This document shows, in pieces, positions 51,989 to 60,029 of a DNA stretch of 64,000 nt. The notes under the pieces were generated by a model. That model saw only the letters and a program-made list of their open reading frames with translations. It searched no databases and was not told the DNA's origin. Position numbers and translations under genes: made by a program. Position 1 is the first letter of the stretch; every line of letters begins with the position of its first letter. This stretch comes from JADKAV01 sp963732355 (GTDB taxonomy: Bacteria > Actinomycetota > Actinomycetes > S36-B12 > UBA10799): NCBI GenBank assembly GCA_963732355.1, contig CAVSZD010000011.1:484250-548249 (forward strand), read 5' to 3'.

Positions 51989-52492
51989 TCACCAGAACTC
52001 GGTGCCCGGCGCTCCCTTGTACGGCCCGGCGATCCGCGAGGTCGGCCAGTCGCCGTAGAACTTGCTCGCCAGTGGGGTGACCACCTCGCCGGCGACTTCG
52101 CACTGATCAACCCGTTGCGGGTAGAAACACACCGCATTGACCAGGTCCTCGTAACCCGGTGCGGGTTTCGGGTACCACCAGCAGACCTGGCGCACCGCAA
52201 CCTCGCCGGGCAACGTCAGGTCGGCGTAACTGGCTACACCCTTGTACTCGCAGACTGTGCGGTGCGGAGCCTCTTGCAGGTGTGACCAGTCCACGTCGCT
52301 CGCCGGGATGTAGTACGCCGGCGCATGGGAGGTCTCAAGGACTCGCAACGTCCGCTTACTCTCGGCCAGCAGCACACCGGCGTGCATGACTCGTACAAGT
52401 TCGTCACTCTGGGCAACGGCCGGAGGGCGTGGGTAGTCCCACACCGACTCTTGACCGGGGCCGACTGGATCACGTTTGGGCCTACCAAGCAT
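51989..52492 (-). CDS. DUF427 family protein
   Basis: A 167-residue protein beginning LGRPKRDPVGPGQESVWDYP, with the DUF427 core LRVLETSHAPAYYIPASDV, CEYKG, VCWWYPKP and a final GPYKGAPGTEFW. The family forms a small beta barrel of unknown function. ATG at 52492 is preceded directly by GGAGG, an unusually short spacing. The start lies only 9 bp from the divergent DM13 gene, so promoters must overlap coding sequence or one start is misplaced. Confidence 0.85.
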   Translation of the reverse strand: MLGRPKRDPVGPGQESVWDYPRPPAVAQSDELVRVMHAGVLLAESKRTLRVLETSHAPAYYIPASDVDWSHLQEAPHRTVCEYKGVASYADLTLPGEVAVRQVCWWYPKPAPGYEDLVNAVCFYPQRVDQCEVAGEVVTPLASKFYGDWPTSRIAGPYKGAPGTEFW

Positions 52493-52501
52493 CCTCCTAC
52501 T

Positions 52502-53170
52502 GTGCCGCCGGTTCCCCCGACCGGCAATCCGAAACGGCGCGTAGTGCGAATAGCCACCGTGATCGTCAAAGTCCTCAGCGCCGTTGCCGTGGTCGCAGCC
52601 GTGGTCGCTGGAGTCTTCATCTTCGGCCGCTTGGCCAGCTCCGACATCCAGGCGATCGTCGTGACGACCATCTTCTTCGCGGTCCTGGCGGTGGTGCTGA
52701 TGCTGGTAGTGCGGCGCCGGCGCGACCTGCTGGTGTGGCTGGCCGTGCCCTTCGTGCTCACCGCCGGCGCGGCCGGAATCTGGCTGGGTCTGCCGCTGGT
52801 CACCTCGAACACCGTCGACGAGCAGGTCGCCTCCGTGCAGACCGGTGCGACGACCCTGGCAACCGGGCAGTTCGAAGCCGCCGCCCATCCTGGCCGCGGT
52901 AAAGCCTCACTGGTGAAGGCCGACGGCGAGACCGCACTGACGTTCACCGACTTCCAGACCGACAACGGCCCGGACCTGCTGGTCTACCTCGTACCCGCCG
53001 ATGCACCTGCCGGCAGCGACAAAGGAGCCGTGGATCTGGGCGCGCTGAAGGGGAACAAGGGCGATCAGCAGTACGCCGTGCCGAGCAGCGTGGACACAGC
53101 GCAGGACTGGCGGGTTGTTGTCTGGTGCCGCGCGTTCGCGGTGTCGTTCACCGAAGCTCCACTGGCCTGA
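52502..53170 (+). CDS. DM13 domain protein with N-terminal membrane helices
   Basis: About 222 residues from GTG 52502. Three N-terminal hydrophobic helices precede an extracytoplasmic DM13 domain: GRGKASLVKADGETALTFTD, GPDLLVYLVP, LGALKGNKGDQQYAVP and the conserved cysteine in VVWCRAFAVSF. DM13 is predicted to be a redox or electron-transfer beta domain. Start choice is uncertain because of the 9-bp gap to DUF427. A DCC-type protein follows 27 bp downstream. Confidence 0.82.
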   Translation: MPPVPPTGNPKRRVVRIATVIVKVLSAVAVVAAVVAGVFIFGRLASSDIQAIVVTTIFFAVLAVVLMLVVRRRRDLLVWLAVPFVLTAGAAGIWLGLPLVTSNTVDEQVASVQTGATTLATGQFEAAAHPGRGKASLVKADGETALTFTDFQTDNGPDLLVYLVPADAPAGSDKGAVDLGALKGNKGDQQYAVPSSVDTAQDWRVVVWCRAFAVSFTEAPLA

Positions 53171-53197
53171 CACGGCACTCGGACGGACAATCGGGAT

Positions 53198-53524
53198 ATG
53201 GCAACGGTTGTCTTCGACGGGTACTGCGTGCTGTGCAACCGCACAGTCCGGTTCCTGCAGCGGCATGCCCGGCCGGGCACCTTGGACTACGTCGCGAACC
53301 CTGACGCCGATCAGGCGACTGTCGTCGTCGTGGACGACGGCGTTGAATACACGAAGTCCGCGGCGGTACTGCAATTGGCCCGTCACCTGCGCCAGCCATG
53401 GCCCGCGTTGCGGGTCCTGCGCATCGTGCCGCGACCGGTCCGAGATGCGGTCTACGACTGGGTCGCGGCCAACCGTTACGAGTGGTTCGGCCGCACCGAC
53501 GTGTGCGCGGTCCCCACCCGCTGA
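53198..53524 (+). CDS. Thiol-disulfide oxidoreductase, DCC family (DUF393)
   Basis: A 108-residue thioredoxin-like protein with the namesake motif FDGYCVLCNRTVRFL (CxxC at about 9-12). It lacks a signal peptide and should be cytosolic. Its neighbour carries a redox-suspected DM13 domain. The 3' end overlaps the convergent glycerate kinase gene by 49 bp. Confidence 0.85.
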   Translation: MATVVFDGYCVLCNRTVRFLQRHARPGTLDYVANPDADQATVVVVDDGVEYTKSAAVLQLARHLRQPWPALRVLRIVPRPVRDAVYDWVAANRYEWFGRTDVCAVPTR

Positions 53525-54459
53525 GCCAGTTCGAACAGCGCCCCAGCCGGGTCCGCGAACGCCCGCTCTCGCCCGACCTCGTCGATCAGCGAATAGGCCG
53601 GCACCGGCGAATCGTCAAGCGCGACCTCGCCTGCCAGAACCACGAGTTGGGGCGCCACCGCGCGCACACCACTGACGACCTTGCCGTGCAGGGATTGCCA
53701 GTCGAACTTGCCCTCACCGGTGATCACCAGGTCGGCGTCGGCACAGGCCTGCGCCAGACCGACGGCTTCCATGACGACATCGATGCCCGAAACGCGGCGT
53801 CCACCCATGAGCATCAGCCCGAAACCGAGCCCGCCTGCAGCTCCAGAGCCGGGGGCTTGTGCCAGCTCCGGATCCTGGGCCGCCCACTGGGTCATCCATT
53901 GCTCAAGCGCAGGCAGGTCCTCGGGGCGCGCGCCCTTCTGGACCGCGAAACCGTAAGTGGCGCCGTGCGGTCCGAGCAGGGGGGAGTCCACGTCGGTGGC
54001 CAGCAGCAGATCGGGCACGGGTGCGCCCAAAGCTTCCACCGCACCCTTGCCGCCGTCGTTCGTGCCGGAACCGCCAAGCCCGACCACGATCCGGTGGCCC
54101 CGCGCTGCCGCGATGAGCTGACCCACACCGAAGGTGGTGGTTAGCCAGGGGTCACGTTCCGAGTCGCCCAACAGCGCGAGGCCGTTGGCTTGTGCCGCCT
54201 CTACGTACGCGGTTTCCCCGACCTCGAGCCACGCAGCTTCAACCGGGCGGCCGAGTGGGTCCTGCACCTGCTCGGCGCGCAGTTCACCGCCGAGGTTCGC
54301 GTGCAGAACTTCCACGAAACCGGGTCCACCGTCGGCCAGCGGGATCTCGCGCACCTCGTCTTCAGGTCTGGCCCGGCGCCAGCCTTGTGCGATCGCGTGG
54401 GCCGCCTCGACCGCGCTCAGGGTGCCGGCGAACTTGTCGGGGCAGACCACAACTCGCAT
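53476..54459 (-). CDS. Glycerate kinase (type I)
   Basis: A 327-residue kinase phosphorylating glycerate. Family segments are VVCPDKFAGTLSAVEAA at the N-terminus, IPLADGGPGFVEVL, VGLGGSGTNDGGKGAVEALG and ADLVITGEGKFDWQSLHGKV. Length is somewhat below the usual 370-380 residues. It overlaps the convergent DCC gene at its 3' end, and starts 9 bp after the end of the glutathione peroxidase gene on the same strand. Confidence 0.92.
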   Translation of the reverse strand: MRVVVCPDKFAGTLSAVEAAHAIAQGWRRARPEDEVREIPLADGGPGFVEVLHANLGGELRAEQVQDPLGRPVEAAWLEVGETAYVEAAQANGLALLGDSERDPWLTTTFGVGQLIAAARGHRIVVGLGGSGTNDGGKGAVEALGAPVPDLLLATDVDSPLLGPHGATYGFAVQKGARPEDLPALEQWMTQWAAQDPELAQAPGSGAAGGLGFGLMLMGGRRVSGIDVVMEAVGLAQACADADLVITGEGKFDWQSLHGKVVSGVRAVAPQLVVLAGEVALDDSPVPAYSLIDEVGRERAFADPAGALFELAQRVGTAHTSVRPNHS

Positions 54460-54468
54460 GTGGCGAGA

Positions 54469-54948
54469 TTAGGACAGAACCTTCTCGATCGCCCCGCGCA
54501 TCTTCTCGGGCTCGTCCTTGGGGCTGAACCGCTCGACGACCTCGCCGTCGGGGCCGATCAGGAACTTCGTGAAGTTCCACTTGATCGCCTTCATGCCCAG
54601 GAAGCCGGGCGCCTCGGACGTAAGCCACTTGAAGACTGGGTCCGCGTCGTCACCATTGACGTCGATCTTGGCCATCATCGGGAAGCTCACGCCGTAGTTG
54701 AGCTGGCAGAACTCCGCGATCTCCTCGTTGGTGCCGGGGTCCTGGTTGGCGAACTGGTTGCACGGGAAGCCGATGATCGTCAGGCCGTCGTCCTTGAACT
54801 CCTGGTACAGGGCTTCCAGGCCCTCGAACTGCGGGGTGAGGCCGCACTTGCTGGCGGTGTTGACGATGACCAGCGGTTTGCCCTTGTACTCGGACAGATC
54901 CACCTGGGAACCGTCGCGTGCGGACACTTTGAAGTCGTAGATACTCAT
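54469..54948 (-). CDS. Glutathione peroxidase-like thiol peroxidase
   Basis: A 159-residue peroxidase of the GPx family using cysteine, not selenocysteine: NTASKCGLTPQ (Cys about 35). The active-site Gln and Trp are in GFPCNQFANQ and WNFTKFLI. A resolving cysteine is likely in FCQLNYG or PCNQ. Bacterial relatives usually use thioredoxin. It probably shares a transcript with glycerate kinase. Confidence 0.94.
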   Translation of the reverse strand: MSIYDFKVSARDGSQVDLSEYKGKPLVIVNTASKCGLTPQFEGLEALYQEFKDDGLTIIGFPCNQFANQDPGTNEEIAEFCQLNYGVSFPMMAKIDVNGDDADPVFKWLTSEAPGFLGMKAIKWNFTKFLIGPDGEVVERFSPKDEPEKMRGAIEKVLS

Positions 54949-55004
54949 AATTCAAGTGTGGGGGTTAGGTTCAGGGCCCGCCAACGCAGGTCAGAGGCCG
55001 CCAT

Positions 55005-55067
55005 CGCCGGTTGTTACGAGGTTCGCCGGAAACGCTGGCGTGTCCCGGGAACCTCGCAACAACGGCG
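55005..55067. repeat. Hairpin repeat (ACGCTGGCG-centre family), copy 1
   Basis: CGCCGGTTGTTACGAGGTTC and GAACCTCGCAACAACGGCG are near-perfect inverted arms around CCGGAAACGCTGGCGTGTCC. A relative with the same arms and centre lies at 62072-62130. Confidence 0.8.
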
Positions 55068-55079
55068 GGCTGGAAGCCC

Positions 55080-55844
55080 TCAGCCGACGGTCACAACTCC
55101 TTGGCAGCTCTCGGAAGCCCTCTGCATCTCCTTGGCCACGTCGTTCATGACCTTCTCCGGGGTCGGTGCGTCGTAGATGACCTGCATGCCGGTGGCCAGC
55201 ACCTGCGCGCACTTTGTCGCCAGCGCCGCCTGCGACTGGGCGGAGGCGAGTTCCTGCTTGAGCGTGGCGTTGGTCTTGGCTGCAGTGGCTGCGGCCTGCT
55301 GCGCCTTGTTCTCGAGCGACTTCAACTGCGAGGTCTCGTTCTTGAGGTCGCGCGCCTTGGTCTTGTACTTCGCCTCAACCTTCTGGTGGGCAGCCTGGGC
55401 CGCGGCCAGTTCGCTCTTCAGTTCCTCGTCCTCCTTCTGGGAGTCCGCCAGTTGCTGCTGTACCGACTCAAGCGCGGCCGCGTTGGCCTGCTGGGCTTTG
55501 TCCGCGTCGCTCTTCTGCATGAACCCCCAAGCGAAAGCACCCACGGCCAACAACGCGCAGACACCGGTCGCGACCTTCCAGCCGACGCCGGATTTGGCAG
55601 TCGGCTCGGGTTCGGGGGCAGGCACGGGGGCGCTGGGAACGGGAGGACCGGGCGGGCGGTAGCCCGGCGGTGGCCCCTGCGGCGGCTGGCCCTGGGGGCC
55701 GTAGCCGGGCGGGTGGGGCTGGGGTGGCTGCCCACCGGGGGGCGGGAACCCACCGGGAGGCCCCTGCGGTGGCATCCCGCCCGGTGGCATCCCGCCCGGT
55801 GGCTGACCGCCTTGCGGACCTGGCATGCCGTTTTCGTTGGACAT
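55080..55844 (-). CDS. Single-pass membrane protein with Pro/Gly-rich head and coiled coil
   Basis: A 254-residue protein not assigned to a family. Residues 1-80 are Gly/Pro/Gln-rich (repeats such as PPGGMPPGGMPPQGPPGG), one transmembrane helix follows (about 88-107, VATGVCALLAVGAFAWGFMQ), then a coiled coil of about 100 residues rich in Ala/Gln/Glu/Lys (about 110-210), and a short tail. The layout suggests a cytoplasmic low-complexity domain and an external rod. Function unknown. Confidence 0.72.
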   Translation of the reverse strand: MSNENGMPGPQGGQPPGGMPPGGMPPQGPPGGFPPPGGQPPQPHPPGYGPQGQPPQGPPPGYRPPGPPVPSAPVPAPEPEPTAKSGVGWKVATGVCALLAVGAFAWGFMQKSDADKAQQANAAALESVQQQLADSQKEDEELKSELAAAQAAHQKVEAKYKTKARDLKNETSQLKSLENKAQQAAATAAKTNATLKQELASAQSQAALATKCAQVLATGMQVIYDAPTPEKVMNDVAKEMQRASESCQGVVTVG

Positions 55845-55928
55845 TGGGTGCCTCCCTCGATCGCTTGGGAAAGGCTACTGCGCGCGCATAGTCGATTGCC
55901 CTGCGTGACACGGGCTAACCTCGAATCC

Positions 55929-56846
55929 GTGAAGGCGATCGCGGTTGGCCCCGAACACATGACCCTGACCGAAGTCCCCGACCCGCAAGCCCGGACCGGG
56001 GAGGTCGTGCTCGACGTGGTCGCAGCCGGGGTCAACCGGGCTGATCTGCTGCAGCGCCAGGGCTTCTACCCACCCCCGCCGGGAGTGAGCGACATTCTCG
56101 GCCTCGAGGTTTCGGGGAGGCTGGACGGCGAGCCGGCGTGCGCCTTGTTGGCAGGCGGCGGTTACGCACAGAAGGTGGCCGTCCCCGTTGGACAGGTGAT
56201 GCCGCTGCCACCAGGGGTAGATCTGGTCACCGCCGCTGCGATCCCCGAGGTCGCCTGCACGGTGTACTCCAACCTCGCCATGACCGCTCACCTGCAACCC
56301 GGCGAGTGGGTGCTCATCCACGGCGGCGGTTCGGGCATCGGCACGTTCGCCATCCAGTGGGCGCGGGCGATCGGGGCGCGGGTGGCGGTCACCGCCGGTA
56401 GCGACGAGAAACTGGCGCGCTGCGCCGAACTGGGCGCCGAGGTGTTGATCAACTACCGCGAGCAGGACTTCGTCGAGGCGCTGCCGCAACCGGTCGACGT
56501 CATCTTGGACGTGGTCGGCGCGAAGTACTTGGAGCGCAACGTCTCAGCACTGGCCGACGGCGGGCGGTTGGTCGTCATCGGGTTGCAGGGCGGGGTCAAG
56601 GCCGAGCTCAACCTGGGGTCGCTGTTGAGCCGCCGCGGCTCGGTGACCGCGACCTCACTGCGCACCCGAAGCGACGCCCAGAAGGCGCAGATCTGCTCGG
56701 CCGTCGTGCGCGACGTCTGGCCGCTGTACGCCACCGGGGCGATCAAGCCCGTGGTTGACCGGGTACTGCCTTTGGCTCAGGCCGAAGACGCCCACAGGCT
56801 GCTGTCGGAATCCGGGCACTTCGGCAAGGTGCTGCTGGCGGTTTGA
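55929..56846 (+). CDS. PIG3-type NAD(P)H quinone oxidoreductase
   Basis: A 305-residue MDR protein: GVNRADLLQRQGFYPPPPG is the PIG3 signature near the N-terminus, and LIHGGGSGIGTFAIQWARA the NADPH site. It has no zinc ligands. I chose GTG 55929; the longer frame to 55011 is antisense to the coiled-coil gene. It would reduce quinones or enones. It is a paralogue of the enzyme at 13795. Confidence 0.9.
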   Translation: MKAIAVGPEHMTLTEVPDPQARTGEVVLDVVAAGVNRADLLQRQGFYPPPPGVSDILGLEVSGRLDGEPACALLAGGGYAQKVAVPVGQVMPLPPGVDLVTAAAIPEVACTVYSNLAMTAHLQPGEWVLIHGGGSGIGTFAIQWARAIGARVAVTAGSDEKLARCAELGAEVLINYREQDFVEALPQPVDVILDVVGAKYLERNVSALADGGRLVVIGLQGGVKAELNLGSLLSRRGSVTATSLRTRSDAQKAQICSAVVRDVWPLYATGAIKPVVDRVLPLAQAEDAHRLLSESGHFGKVLLAV

Positions 56847-56931
56847 GGCACCCCGTCGCCATCGCTTTGGCGATGCCCGGGCGCCGACGAATGACCACGG
56901 ATCCTGCCGTGGTCGCGTTCGGGCTGTGTGG

Positions 56932-57021
56932 TGTCCGGATTTGCAGGTTGATCATGGCCGCGCTGCCGCCGTCCCCCACGACCGGCGCCCGCAAGGCCGA
57001 ATGAGCCTGCAAATCCGGACA
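56932..57021. repeat. 90-bp element with conserved inverted ends, copy 2
   Basis: Starts TGTCCGGATTTGCAGGTTGA and ends GAGCCTGCAAATCCGGACA. Compared with 9495-9584 it is inverted, has identical length, matching 21-23-bp ends, and a different GC-rich interior. Confidence 0.85.
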
Positions 57022-57087
57022 GCGCGGATTCGATGACAGGCTGGGCGCCGGCCGGCGTTGCCGATCCGCCACCGGTCCACGCGGAAC

Positions 57088-58507
57088 TCAGTCGAAGTTC
57101 GCCGCCGTCGCGCGAACCTCGTCGAGGTCAGCCAATCGCCGCAGGCCGGCCAGCGGCTGTTTCATCCGGTGGTTGGTCGACAGTTCGGTTTGGTTGCGCG
57201 CCAAGAAGTCCCAATACCCTGCGGTGAAAGGGCACGCCCGCTCCCCGGTCCGCTCGGTGGGCTTGAACTGGCAGCCCGCGCAGTAGTCGCTCATGCGTTT
57301 GATGTACGCCCCGCCGGAGGTGTACGGCTTGGTGGCCACGACCCCGCCGTCGGCGTGCTGCGACATACCCACGACGTTGGCCAGCATCACCCAGTCGTAC
57401 CCGTCGACGAATACCCGGTGGAACCAGTCGGTGAGCTCGCCCGGGTGGTACCCGCGCTGCAGCGCCCACGAACCCAGGACCATGAGCCGCTGGATGTGGT
57501 GGGCCCAACCGGTTTCGCGCACCTGGGCCAAGGTTTGATCCACACAGTTCGCGCCAATAGCGTCGAGGTCCTGCCACCAGTCCGGCAGCGGACGGTTCGC
57601 GCCCAGGGCGTTGCGGTCCGCGGTAGTCGTCGGGCAGCCACCAATAGAGGTGCCACATGTACTCCCGCCAGCCGAGCACCTGCCGGATGAAACCCTCAAC
57701 CGCGGCCAGCGGGGCACGGCCCGCGCGGTACTGCTCCTCGGCCGCGCGCACCACTTCCAGCGGGTCGAGCAACCCGAGGTTGAGCGGTACCGAAAGCAAC
57801 GAGTGGGACATCCAGGCATCGCCGGTCAACATCGCGTCCTCGTGCGCGCCGAAGGTCGGTAGCCGGTCGCGCAGGAAGGTGTCCAGCGCCGCTTGGGCTT
57901 CGGTTGGTGTTACCGCGAAGTGGCGCGGACCCGGCTGGCCAACGGTGTCGATCGCGGTCAGATCCGCGCGCACCTGCGCATCGATCTCGTCCTCTTCGGG
58001 CCACCACGGGTCCGGAACGCCCAAGGTCGTGGCCCCGCGCGGGGGCGGTTCCCGGTTGTCCGCGTCGAAGTTCCACCGCCCGCCGGTGGGCTCGCCGGAG
58101 TCCATCAGCACACCGGTGTGCGCCCGGGCCCGGCGGTAGAAACGCTCCATCAGCGGCTTGCCGCCGGTCCAGCGTTCGAACTGCTCGCCGGTCGTCGCGA
58201 ACCCCCGGGCAGGGAGCACCTCGAGACCCCTCGCTTGAACGAATGCCAAAGCGGCGCGCGAGGTTGGGTGGATGACGTGGACCCCCCCGACCTGAGCCAG
58301 TGCGTCGGCGTAGGTGTCTGCCTGGATGAACACCGCCCGGTCACCCAGTTCAGCGGCCCGGTGACGCAGAGCCGACAGCACGAGCTGGGCCTTGGCATGG
58401 TGGTAACGCTTCCTGCGCAGCACCGCCCGCGACTCCACAAGCAGAACCGGACCGTCCCAGTCGTCGAGGAAGTGTGGACCCAGTTGGTCGGCGAACAACC
58501 ACCGCAT
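57088..58507 (-). pseudogene. FeS-BCP/CryPro-type photolyase-cryptochrome, frameshifted
   Basis: Begins at ATG 58507 (MRWLFADQLGPHF) with the N-terminal antenna domain, passes FIRQVLGWREYMWHLYWWLP and then breaks near 57618-57623. One extra C shifts DDYR(ADRNALGANRPLPDWW) into another frame, which continues to TGA 57088. The second part has the FAD region (TGWAHHIQRLMVLGSWAL) and the iron-sulfur cysteines CAGC plus ERACPF and an earlier ANCVDQ, as in the [4Fe-4S] prokaryotic (6-4) photolyases. Motifs are intact on both sides, so sequence error is possible. Confidence 0.83.
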
Positions 58508-58515
58508 CCCACTTG

Positions 58516-58586
58516 GGTAGAGGTTGTGCTGTTGGTTAGCGAAAACACGCGTGGATTCGCTAACGAGGACCACAACCTCTAACCAA
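58516..58586. repeat. Dispersed ~70-bp palindrome, copy E
   Basis: GTAGAGGTTGTGCTGTTGG on the left, and CTAACGAGGACCACAACCTC on the right, so the right arm has a few changes compared with copies C and D. It lies between the photolyase start and the MFS gene, both on the minus strand. Confidence 0.9.
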
Positions 58587-58599
58587 CCGGCTGGTCAAC

Positions 58600-59871
58600 C
58601 TACGGAACCGACTTGATCGGCACGATGGCGATGGCGCCGGCGATGGTGATGATCGCCACGCCCAGGAACAGCGAGGTGTAGCCACCGAGCTGGGTGACCA
58701 GGACCGCGGCCATCACCGGGGCGAGCACCTGCGGCATGGAGTTGGCGATGTTGATCACACCGAGGTCCTTCGCGCGGTCGCCGGCGGTCGGCAGGACCTG
58801 CGTGATCAAGGCCTGGTCCACGGCCAGGTACCAGCCGTAGCCGATGCCCAGGATGAGCGCGGCGATCATGGTGATCCCCCAGCCGTCCTGGCCCTTGGGC
58901 ACGAACGCCAGGATGAACCCGGCCAGCGCGATGATGAACGACGCGATGATCACGAACATCTTGCGCTTGCCCATCCGGTCGGACACGTACCCCCCGATCA
59001 CGGCGGTGAGCATGGTGCCCCCGGCATACAGCGCCAGTAGCACGGTCTGACGCTCGCCTGCAGTCTCATCGTCAAAGCCGAGGTGGTCGGTCAGGAAGAA
59101 CAACAGGTAGATGGTGGCCATCGCGATGCTCAACGAGACCAGGAACCGCGCCAACCACGCCCAGCCGAAGTCGGGGTGGGCCTTGGGCGACACCCAGAAA
59201 CTCTTGACGAAAGCGCCAAGGTGGAAAGGCGGTTTCTGGTCCTCGGGCAGTTGCGGGTCCTTGAGCACGAAGATGATCGGCAGCACCAGAAGCACGAACA
59301 GCACCGCGGTCAAGTAAGAACCGCCGGTCAACGACACGACCACGAACGACACAAGCCCGACGCCGACCACTGGGCCGAGCGCCTGCGCCAACCCGACCAA
59401 ACCGGAGGCCACACCACGTTGGCGCACCGGGACCTGGTCGGGGATGGTGGCGGTCAGACCGGCGTACGCGGCGTTGACGGCGAACTGCACGGCCAGCCAC
59501 ACGATCGTCAGCGTGACGATGCTGGTCATGTTAGGCATCAGCACCAGCCCGACGAACCCGAGCAACGAGCCCCCGAGCATCCAGGGCCGCCGCCGTCCGA
59601 AGCGCGAGGTCGTGCGGTCGGACAACGCACCTGCCAGCGGGTTCCCGATCACCGAGCCGATCACGCCGATGCCGGTGACGACTGCCAGTGCGGTCTCCTT
59701 GCCGTCCGCTCCGGCGATCTGCTCGGACATGCGCGGCAGCAGGCTCTGCAAGGGTGCGAAGAATGCGAGCATGATGCCGAGGTTGGCCAAAGCCATGGAG
59801 GCCAGGAACGCCCCGTGCACAGATCGAGTCGGTTCCTCCAGCGCCGTGACGGCGGGCTGCGTGTCACTCAT
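58600..59871 (-). CDS. MFS transporter (12-TM)
   Basis: A 423-residue transporter with 12 helices. GNPLAGALSDRTTSRFGRRR is the loop 2-3 motif, QVPVRQRGVASGLVGLAQAL starts the helix 5 region, and GGYVSDRMGKRK is the repeat in the second half. It has no long insert. Substrate unknown; the layout resembles sugar or organic anion porters. It stands alone between two repeat elements. Confidence 0.86.
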   Translation of the reverse strand: MSDTQPAVTALEEPTRSVHGAFLASMALANLGIMLAFFAPLQSLLPRMSEQIAGADGKETALAVVTGIGVIGSVIGNPLAGALSDRTTSRFGRRRPWMLGGSLLGFVGLVLMPNMTSIVTLTIVWLAVQFAVNAAYAGLTATIPDQVPVRQRGVASGLVGLAQALGPVVGVGLVSFVVVSLTGGSYLTAVLFVLLVLPIIFVLKDPQLPEDQKPPFHLGAFVKSFWVSPKAHPDFGWAWLARFLVSLSIAMATIYLLFFLTDHLGFDDETAGERQTVLLALYAGGTMLTAVIGGYVSDRMGKRKMFVIIASFIIALAGFILAFVPKGQDGWGITMIAALILGIGYGWYLAVDQALITQVLPTAGDRAKDLGVINIANSMPQVLAPVMAAVLVTQLGGYTSLFLGVAIITIAGAIAIVPIKSVP

Positions 59872-59912
59872 GGCGCTCAGACTAGAGGTTTCTCACGGGG
59901 ATAGCCCCCAAA

Positions 59913-60023
59913 TGTTGCGTTGTTACCGCCCCTCCCCGGCCAGTGTTGCGCTGTTGCGGTTTTGAGGCCGGCAAACTACCAACAACGCGACAGTCGCGGC
60001 GGGAGGGTCGCAACAACGCGACA
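59913..60023. repeat. Inverted repeat between MFS and ABC genes
   Basis: TGTTGCGTTGTTACCGCCCC at the left and GGCGGGAGGGTCGCAACAAC at the right are imperfect inverted repeats. A second inner copy (GTGTTGCGCTGTTGC with CAACAACGCGACA) is nested inside. The element shares the GTTGTTGCG theme with 55005 and 62072. Confidence 0.7.
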
Positions 60024-60029
60024 CTCGAC

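Noticed and set aside
58508..58573. Photolyase N-terminal extension through palindrome copy E
   Set aside because: The family begins at the MRWLFADQLGPHF segment; the extension is only repeat sequence.
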